Source: Fen-1077 sp964462865 (lineage in GTDB: Bacteria > Chloroflexota > Dehalococcoidia > Dehalococcoidales > RBG-16-60-22). Taken from it: a stretch of DNA of 7,800 nucleotides. How positions within the stretch are numbered: position 1 is the first letter of the stretch; each line of letters starts with the position of its first letter. Below are positions 6,411-7,800 of this stretch, piece after piece. Below the pieces are notes generated by a model. It saw only the letters and a list, made by a program, of their open reading frames with translations. It did not search any database and was not told where the DNA came from. The position numbers and the translations under genes are program-made. The DNA is taken from assembly GCA_964462865.1 (NCBI GenBank), contig CAYWZO010000072.1, positions 1 through 7,800 on the forward strand, read 5' to 3'.

Positions 6411-6418
6411 GGAGGGAG
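6411..6418 (+). promoter_or_regulatory. tatA: Strong ribosome binding site of tatA
   Basis: GGAGGGAG lies 6 nt before the ATG at 6425 and is the strongest Shine-Dalgarno sequence in the window. It fits a need for TatA in excess over the other subunits. Confidence 0.8.
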
Positions 6419-6424
6419 TATCTT

Positions 6425-6649
6425 ATGTTTCGCAGCTTCGGAGTCTGGGAAATTGTCCTCATTTTGGTGATTATTCTTATCATCTTTGGCGTGGGCAAGC
6501 TTCCGCAGGTCGGCGGCGCCATCGGCAAGGGAATTCGAGCCTTTAAGAAGGGGCAGTCCGGTGAAGATGAAGAGGAAGAAAAAAAGAAAAAAGAAACGGC
6601 TGCCGCCAGCCAAAAAGAGTCTGCCGATAATAAACCTGAAAAGAGTTAA
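6425..6649 (+). CDS. tatA: Sec-independent protein translocase subunit TatA
   Basis: TatA is the small membrane protein that oligomerises to form the passage for folded proteins bearing twin-arginine signals. The 74-residue product has the family layout: a short N-terminus, one transmembrane helix (about 8-20), a hinge FGVGKLPQVGG (21-31) and an amphipathic helix IGKGIRAFKKG (33-43). A highly charged tail follows, acidic (EDEEEE) then basic (KKKK) at 47-56. The hinge and FKKG make it TatA-like rather than TatB-like. It is the first gene after its own promoter and has a very strong ribosome binding site. The lysine codons contain the slippery heptamer A AAA AAG in phase. The 88-nt spacer to the next gene holds no further gene or convincing terminator. 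Confidence 0.93.
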   Translation: MFRSFGVWEIVLILVIILIIFGVGKLPQVGGAIGKGIRAFKKGQSGEDEEEEKKKKETAAASQKESADNKPEKS

Positions 6650-6727
6650 TTGCACCGCCTCTGCTTTCAAACAGACCGGTATAGCGGCTATCTTTATTAC
6701 CCCTTTTCATATCAAAACAGCATGATA

Positions 6728-6733
6728 AAGGTG
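6728..6733 (+). promoter_or_regulatory. Ribosome binding site of the second tat gene
   Basis: AAGGTG (continuing to AAGGTGA) lies 4 nt before the ATG at 6738. Spacing is rather short but it supports that start. Confidence 0.55.
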
Positions 6734-6737
6734 ACAG

Positions 6738-7031
6738 ATGGACTTTCTCGGCATGGGTCCCTGGGAAATACTGCTTATCCTCGTTATTGCGCTTATTTTC
6801 CTGGGTCCCGGGAAAATCGTGGACTTCGCCCGGACGCTGGGTAAATGGGTACGCGCTATCCGGAGGGCCGGTAGCGACTTCACCACCGCCGTCACCCGGG
6901 AAGTAGAAAAAGCCGCGGAAGAGAAGCCGCCTGCCAGCACCAAAGAAGCAAAAACCCCTTCGTCGCCACCCACTTCAGGCAATCAGGACGCCGGGGCCGG
7001 GACTGACACGAAAGGCACCCCTGAAAAATGA
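6738..7031 (+). CDS. tatB: TatA/TatB-family translocase subunit, TatB-like
   Basis: This 97-residue protein has an N-terminal transmembrane helix (about 9-22) with Glu10, a glycine-proline hinge LGPGKI (22-27) and an amphipathic helix DFARTLGKWVRAIRRAG (29-45). A longer charged stretch, TREVEKAAEEK, comes next, then a proline/serine/threonine-rich disordered tail. The LGP hinge, the WVRAIRR segment and the longer acidic helix resemble TatB, which with TatC forms the signal-peptide receptor. The position directly before tatC agrees. The conserved TatA phenylalanine-glycine hinge is replaced by leucine-glycine. Many genomes of this type carry several TatA-family paralogues, so automatic annotation may call it TatA/TatE. 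Its stop codon overlaps the tatC start (ATGA), indicating coupled translation. Confidence 0.8.
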   Translation: MDFLGMGPWEILLILVIALIFLGPGKIVDFARTLGKWVRAIRRAGSDFTTAVTREVEKAAEEKPPASTKEAKTPSSPPTSGNQDAGAGTDTKGTPEK

Positions 7032-7771
7032 CCACCGTCGAACCGAAACTGACCCTCCTCGGCCACATCTACGAGCTGCGTAAACGCCTCATCCGCAGCG
7101 TCCTGGCGGTCATTATCGGCATCATCATTTCCTTCATCTTCTACCAGTGGATATTTCATATCCTCGAACTGCCGGCGCAGGGGTTCGATTTCATCTTCAT
7201 CAAGCCTACCGAGATGATAGGCATCATCATGAAGGTATGTCTCGCCGTCGGCCTGATTATCGCCATGCCGTACCTCACCCTCCAGGCCGTGCTCTTCATC
7301 CGCCCGGCGCTCACCAAGAAGGAGGAGAAATATGTGTACATCGTCCTCCCCTGGGTAGCGCTGATGTTTTTTGGCGGTGTGGTCTTCGGCTATTTTATCC
7401 TCATCCCGCCGGCCATCAAGTTCCTGTTCACTTTCGGCAGCGATATCGCTGTCCCTCAAATAACCATCGATAGCTATATTTCCCTCGTCACCCGTCTTTT
7501 ACTGGCCATCGGGCTGGTCTTCGAGCTACCGGTGTTCACCACTTTTCTGGCGCGCATCGGCATCATCAAGCCGGAATGGCTGGCTTCCAAGAGAAAAGTG
7601 GCCATCATCGGCGCTTTCATCCTGGCCGCCATCATTACCCCCACCTTCGACCCCATCAACCAGAGCCTGGTGGCCGTACCGCTGGTCATCCTGTACGAGA
7701 TAAGCATCTGGCTGGCCAAGCTGGTGTACCGCCGGAAGAAACAGGAAAACGCTTTGGCGCCGGAAAGCTGA
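7028..7771 (+). CDS. tatC: Sec-independent protein translocase subunit TatC
   Basis: TatC is the six-helix membrane protein that recognises twin-arginine signal peptides. The 247-residue product has normal length. The N-terminal cytoplasmic segment LLGHIYELRKRLIRS (10-24) is the family hallmark. FIRPALTKKEEK (90-101) carries Phe90 and Glu99, matching Phe94 and Glu103 of E. coli TatC in the signal-binding loop. Glu166 in GLVFELPV matches the conserved intramembrane glutamate, and ITPTFDPINQ (203-212) is the conserved motif before the last helix. Hydrophobic segments lie at about 22-44, 65-90, 104-128, 150-176, 191-206 and 213-231. The gene overlaps the preceding tat gene by 4 nt (ATGA). No terminator is visible in the 29 bases remaining. 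Confidence 0.96.
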   Translation: MTTVEPKLTLLGHIYELRKRLIRSVLAVIIGIIISFIFYQWIFHILELPAQGFDFIFIKPTEMIGIIMKVCLAVGLIIAMPYLTLQAVLFIRPALTKKEEKYVYIVLPWVALMFFGGVVFGYFILIPPAIKFLFTFGSDIAVPQITIDSYISLVTRLLLAIGLVFELPVFTTFLARIGIIKPEWLASKRKVAIIGAFILAAIITPTFDPINQSLVAVPLVILYEISIWLAKLVYRRKKQENALAPES

Positions 7772-7800
7772 CGCCAGACAGCCTTGTACCATCTGACCGG

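Noticed and set aside
6650..6737. Small gene or terminator in the tatA-tatB spacer
   Set aside because: The frame at 6650-6844 has no ribosome binding site and runs into the next tat gene; the only inverted repeat (ATAGC-G-GCTAT) has too small a loop and no T-tract.

Overview
The window reads as part of the accessory-gene block of an anaerobic, hydrogen-metabolising bacterium, all on the + strand. It is tightly packed and moderately GC-rich. The combination of hyp genes, a hydrogenase maturation protease, a tat cluster and GTCATTGCGAG-type palindromic intergenic repeats suggests an uncultured Chloroflexota (Dehalococcoidia-like) genome. That placement is an impression from gene content and repeat style, not a phylogenetic result. 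A run of exactly 100 N, the usual placeholder for a scaffold gap of unknown length, shows this is a draft assembly, probably metagenomic.

Region 1 (1-5526) is a [NiFe]-hydrogenase maturation cluster in the order hypF (3' part only), flavin reductase-like gene, hypC, repeat element, hypD, FAD-dependent oxidoreductase, hypE. HypF and HypE make the thiocyanate from which the cyanide ligands derive, and HypC and HypD assemble the Fe(CN)2CO unit. Two flavin enzymes that are not standard maturation factors are built into the operon with very short gaps or overlaps (5, 4, -8 and -11 nt).

Region 2 (5527-5861) has no genes. It holds the assembly gap, two nearly identical 84-bp palindromic repeats and, between them, a second, unrelated short palindrome. 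A third, diverged repeat of the first family sits between hypC and hypD. The gap begins inside the codon that should encode the essential C-terminal cysteine of HypE.

Region 3 (5862-6362) is a HybD/HycI-type (peptidase M52) endopeptidase, which trims the hydrogenase large subunit after nickel insertion.

Region 4 (6363-7771) starts with a near-consensus sigma70-type promoter. It then encodes a twin-arginine translocase: a TatA, a second TatA/TatB-family protein that looks TatB-like, and TatC. Tat is the usual export route for folded, cofactor-loaded hydrogenases, so the window covers metal-centre assembly, proteolytic closure and probable membrane export. No hydrogenase structural subunits, hypA or hypB, tRNA, rRNA or CRISPR array are visible. 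The last 29 bases (7772-7800) contain nothing I can identify.
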